Shown: piece after piece, positions 61,746 to 64,000 of the stretch | How positions within the stretch are numbered: the stretch's first letter is position 1 | Layout of the letters: every line of letters starts with the position of its first letter | Source of the DNA: Agromyces fucosus | Lineage (GTDB): Bacteria; Actinomycetota; Actinomycetes; Actinomycetales; Microbacteriaceae | Direction of reading: 5' to 3' | Length of the DNA stretch: 64,000 nucleotides | Assembly (NCBI RefSeq): GCF_004134865.1 | Contig: NZ_SDPO01000002.1 | Span: 186,001 to 250,000 of the forward strand | The notes under the pieces: generated by a model | Database searches by the model: none | Seen by the model: only the letters and a program-made list of their open reading frames with translations | Told to the model about the DNA's origin: nothing | Translations under genes and position numbers: made by a program

Positions 61746-62669
61746 ATGAAGGGACTGTCCGTGGATCTTCAGCTCGTGCTTCCGGAATTGCGCGAGCCGA
61801 TGAGGCGTGCGCAGGTGTCGGCGCCGCGCTGGCTTGTACGGATCGCGGTACGCCTGCTGCGTGTGCCGACCTCGAATGCCGTCCGCGTGACGAACGAGCG
61901 GACTGGATCGACCCGGATCCGGGTCTACCAGCCGACGAGTGCGCACAGCGGCGCCGCGCTGTTGTGGATTCATGGCGGCGGCCTGCTCTTCGGTGACGCG
62001 AAGCAGGACGAGGCGCTGTGCCTGTCGACGGCAGAGCAGCTGGGGATCGTGATCGTGTCGGCGAACTACCGATTCGCCCCGGAACATCCCTTCCCCGCGG
62101 CCCACGACGATGTACTGACTGCCTGGTACTGGCTCCTCGCACACGCGAAGGAGCTGCGGGTCGACCCGGAGCGCATCGCCATCGGCGGCGAGAGCGCCGG
62201 TGCGGGGCTCGCGGCAGGACTGGTCCAACGGATCCACGACGAGGGCGAGGCGGCGCCGTGCGGGCAGTGGCTCTTCGCGCCGATGCTCGATGACCGCACG
62301 GCCGCGCGACGGGAGCTGGATGCCCTGCAGCACTTCGTGTGGGACAACGAGGCGAATCGGGAAGGCTGGTCCGGATACCTCGGCACCGCGCCGGGCGCCG
62401 CAACCGCCCCGCCGTATTCCGTTCCCGGCCGCCGCATCGACGTCTCCGGCCTCCCGCCGGCCTTCATCACGTGGGGCGACATCGAACTGTTCGCGGAGGA
62501 GGACCGCGCCTACGCCGACGCACTGCGGGACGCGGGTGTGCCGGTGACGACGGACGTCGTCACGGGTGCGCCGCATGGATTCGAGAACTGGGCGCGGGAC
62601 GCGCCGTCCGCGAAAGCCCTCGTGAAGCGCGCGCAGGAGTGGTTGCGCACCGTCACCGCCCCTGCGTGA
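61746..62669 (+). CDS. Alpha/beta hydrolase, hormone-sensitive-lipase family
   Basis: A 307-residue esterase. The oxyanion motif is LLWIHGGGLLFGDAKQD near residue 75, and the nucleophile Ser is in AIGGESAGAGLAAGL near 150. Acid and His are probably in WGDIELFAEED near 253 and VTGAPHGFENW near 280. ATG 61746 is chosen because it opens the domain; a TTG at 61704 is a less likely start. Codon usage here is less GC-biased than in neighbours, with more A/T-ending codons, which may indicate a separate origin. Monocistronic, downstream of the repeat copy. Confidence 0.87.
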   Translation: MKGLSVDLQLVLPELREPMRRAQVSAPRWLVRIAVRLLRVPTSNAVRVTNERTGSTRIRVYQPTSAHSGAALLWIHGGGLLFGDAKQDEALCLSTAEQLGIVIVSANYRFAPEHPFPAAHDDVLTAWYWLLAHAKELRVDPERIAIGGESAGAGLAAGLVQRIHDEGEAAPCGQWLFAPMLDDRTAARRELDALQHFVWDNEANREGWSGYLGTAPGAATAPPYSVPGRRIDVSGLPPAFITWGDIELFAEEDRAYADALRDAGVPVTTDVVTGAPHGFENWARDAPSAKALVKRAQEWLRTVTAPA

Positions 62670-62700
62670 TCGTGAATCCGATCACGGCTCCGCCGACGGC

Positions 62701-63744
62701 TCACCCGACCCGCAGCACCACGCTCCCCCGCTTGCGACCGGTGTCGACGTAGCGGTGCGCCTCGACGATCTGGTCGAGGTCGAAGGCGCGGTCGACGACC
62801 GGCCGCAGCTCTCCCGATTCGGCGAGCGCAGCGAGCCGCTCCATGCCGTCGCGGCCCATGCGACCGCCGCGGTGGTCGACCACGAGGCCGCTCCGGCGCG
62901 CCTGCCCACCGGCGGCCAGCATGCCGGGCAGGTCGGCGATGACGAGCAGGAGCGCGCCGCCCGGCCGGAGCAGGTGCGCGACGCGGCCGAACGGCGCATT
63001 GCCCACGCACTCCACGATGACGTCGTAGCGGCTGTCGTCGACGGAAGCACCTGACCCGGAGCCCGCCGCGAAGTCCTCGCGCGTGTAGTCGACGATCTCG
63101 CTCGCACCGAGCGAGCGCACGAGGTCGGCGTTCCGACCGCTCGTCACCCCCGTCACGTGCGCACCCCTGTCGGCGGCGAGCTGCACGACGGCCGAGCCCA
63201 CCGCGCCCGATGCGCCGTTCACGAGCACCCGGCCGCCCGGCCCGATGGTCACGCCGTCGAGGTAGCGCAGCGCGGTGTGCCCGCCGAAGACGATCGCGGC
63301 CGCTTCGTCGAACGAGAGGTTCGCGGGCTTCGGCGCGACCTCGCCGTCGGCGTCGACCACCACGAACTCCGCGTGGCATCCCATGCGCGCGCCGCGCATC
63401 ACGATGACCTCGTCGCCGGGAGCGAACCGGGTGACGCCGTCACCGACGCCCTCGACGATGCCCGCGGCGTCCATGCCGAGCACGGGCTTCCTGGGCCGGA
63501 AGACGCCGATGACCGGCGCGACGACGAGGCCGAGGCCCCGCGGCACGCTGCGACTCCGCAACCGATGGTCGGCGATGCTCACCGTCGAGGCGCGCACGCG
63601 CACGAGGAGTTCACCGGGCCCGGGCTCGGGCCTCGGCACCTCGGCGACGCGCACGACCTCGGGTCCGCCGAAGCGCGCGGCGACCGCGGCACGCATGGTG
63701 GTTCGGGCGGCGGATGTCGCCGGCTTCAGTGATTCGGTGAACAC
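62701..63744 (-). CDS. NADP-dependent quinone-oxidoreductase-like MDR protein
   Basis: A 347-residue medium-chain dehydrogenase/reductase without catalytic zinc. The N-terminal catalytic domain has GGPEVVRVAEVPRPEPGPGELLVRVRAS and LGMDAAGIVEGVGDGVTRFAPGDEV, and the Rossmann loop is GRVLVNGASGAVGSAVVQLAADRGAHVTGV near 165. The zinc ligands of alcohol dehydrogenases are absent. GTG 63744 has AAGGGAG upstream; ATG 63696 is the shorter alternative. It is divergent from a TetR gene, and the shared repeats suggest that the TetR protein regulates it. Likely reduces a small electrophile or quinone. Confidence 0.87.
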   Translation of the reverse strand: MFTESLKPATSAARTTMRAAVAARFGGPEVVRVAEVPRPEPGPGELLVRVRASTVSIADHRLRSRSVPRGLGLVVAPVIGVFRPRKPVLGMDAAGIVEGVGDGVTRFAPGDEVIVMRGARMGCHAEFVVVDADGEVAPKPANLSFDEAAAIVFGGHTALRYLDGVTIGPGGRVLVNGASGAVGSAVVQLAADRGAHVTGVTSGRNADLVRSLGASEIVDYTREDFAAGSGSGASVDDSRYDVIVECVGNAPFGRVAHLLRPGGALLLVIADLPGMLAAGGQARRSGLVVDHRGGRMGRDGMERLAALAESGELRPVVDRAFDLDQIVEAHRYVDTGRKRGSVVLRVG

Positions 63745-63757
63745 GAGCAGCTCCCTT

Positions 63758-63838
63758 ACGTTGTAAGACTTACGCCGTAAGATACGCTGTCGACGCGTCG
63801 GCGTCCAGTCCCCGGGGACGATTGCCTGACGTTGTAAG
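63758..63838. promoter_or_regulatory. Repeated ACGTTGTAAG, probable TetR operators
   Basis: ACGTTGTAAG occurs at 63758-63767 and again at 63829-63838. A partly inverted copy (TTACGCCGTAAG, 63770-63781) lies next to the first. One site sits just before each divergent gene, the arrangement expected for an autoregulating TetR. Confidence 0.6.
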
Positions 63839-63846
63839 GTGAAGGC

Positions 63847-64000
63847 ATGCCGCAGCGGTCCGTCGCACGCCCCCAGCTCACTCGCGAGAGCGTGCTGCAG
63901 GCCGCGCTGCAACTCGCCGACCGCGACGGCATCGAGGCCCTCACGATGCGCGCCCTCGCCGAGCAGCTCGGCGTCGAGGCGATGTCGATCTACTACCACC
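63847..64000 (+). CDS. TetR-family regulator, N-terminal fragment (window edge)
   Basis: The first 51 codons of a TetR/AcrR regulator; the rest lies beyond the window. Residues 12-51 read LTRESVLQAALQLADRDGIEALTMRALAEQLGVEAMSIYYH, a complete helix-turn-helix with the usual final 'SxYxH' helix. ATG 63847 has GTGAAGG upstream and follows the ACGTTGTAAG repeat. Likely represses itself and the divergent oxidoreductase gene. Confidence 0.88.
   Translation, partial: MPQRSVARPQLTRESVLQAALQLADRDGIEALTMRALAEQLGVEAMSIYYH

Overview
The window is a dense, roughly 70% GC chromosomal segment. GC-ending codons, lipoprotein and Sec signals, frequent GTG starts, leaderless promoters, a DGPF/ECF42 sigma-factor pair, and sugar ABC importers that lack their own ATPase all point to a high-GC Gram-positive. 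The codon style and the recurrent CGGATGCC octamer suggest an actinobacterium of the Microbacteriaceae (Agromyces-like); this placement is inference from style, not a search result. I see no rRNA, tRNA, CRISPR array, transposase or integrase, and no gene-free stretch above 300 bases.

Layout. 1-0.6 kb: N-terminal part of a divergent QcrB-like cytochrome b. 0.7-4.6 kb: a DHFR-like protein, a DGPF protein and an ECF42 sigma factor, then a small zincin and an LtrA membrane protein preceded by a 12-codon leader peptide. 4.6-8.4 kb: a ROK regulator divergent from a secreted GH84 beta-N-acetylglucosaminidase. 8.5-17 kb: a dienelactone-hydrolase-like protein, a second ROK regulator and a six-gene sulfatase/sugar-ABC/oxidoreductase operon. 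17-33 kb: mostly single genes, namely TerC, a second DHFR-like protein, an AlkZ-like winged-helix protein, a thioesterase, a DUF4097/HTH divergent pair, a chloramphenicol-acetyltransferase homologue, a P-type ATPase, a degenerate resolvase-like protein, a glycosyltransferase, a NarL-type two-component system and a multicopper oxidase.

33-44 kb: ten tightly packed minus-strand genes (two permeases, ATPase and binding protein of an SsuABC/NMT1-type importer, two Gfo/Idh/MocA dehydrogenases, a PHP/CehA-type metallohydrolase, a TauE/SafE exporter, a ROK regulator and NagB), with a ROK sugar kinase diverging from the same promoter region. This looks like a complete regulated catabolic unit (import, oxidation or hydrolysis, kinase, amino-sugar-phosphate deaminase, anion export) for a nitrogen-containing and possibly sulfonated sugar-like compound. 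I do not recognise it as a described pathway and consider it the best candidate for something new.

44-46.6 kb: an FAD amine-oxidase-like protein and a cupin, divergent from a TetR regulator. 46.6-61.6 kb: a muropeptide-recycling island. An oligopeptide-type ABC importer, MurQ, AnmK, an L-Ala-D/L-Glu-type epimerase, an AmiE/beta-lactamase-like hydrolase and a GNAT run leftward. MurR/RpiR, an MFS transporter and a large FAD/Fe-S dehydrogenase run rightward. MurQ releases D-lactate, so the dehydrogenase is most simply a D-lactate dehydrogenase that completes the pathway. The island is bracketed by a 34-base direct repeat (33/34 identical) formed from the 3' end of the adjacent tetR gene, which is evidence for acquisition or rearrangement. 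61.7-64 kb: an HSL-type esterase, a quinone-oxidoreductase-like MDR protein and the start of a TetR regulator.
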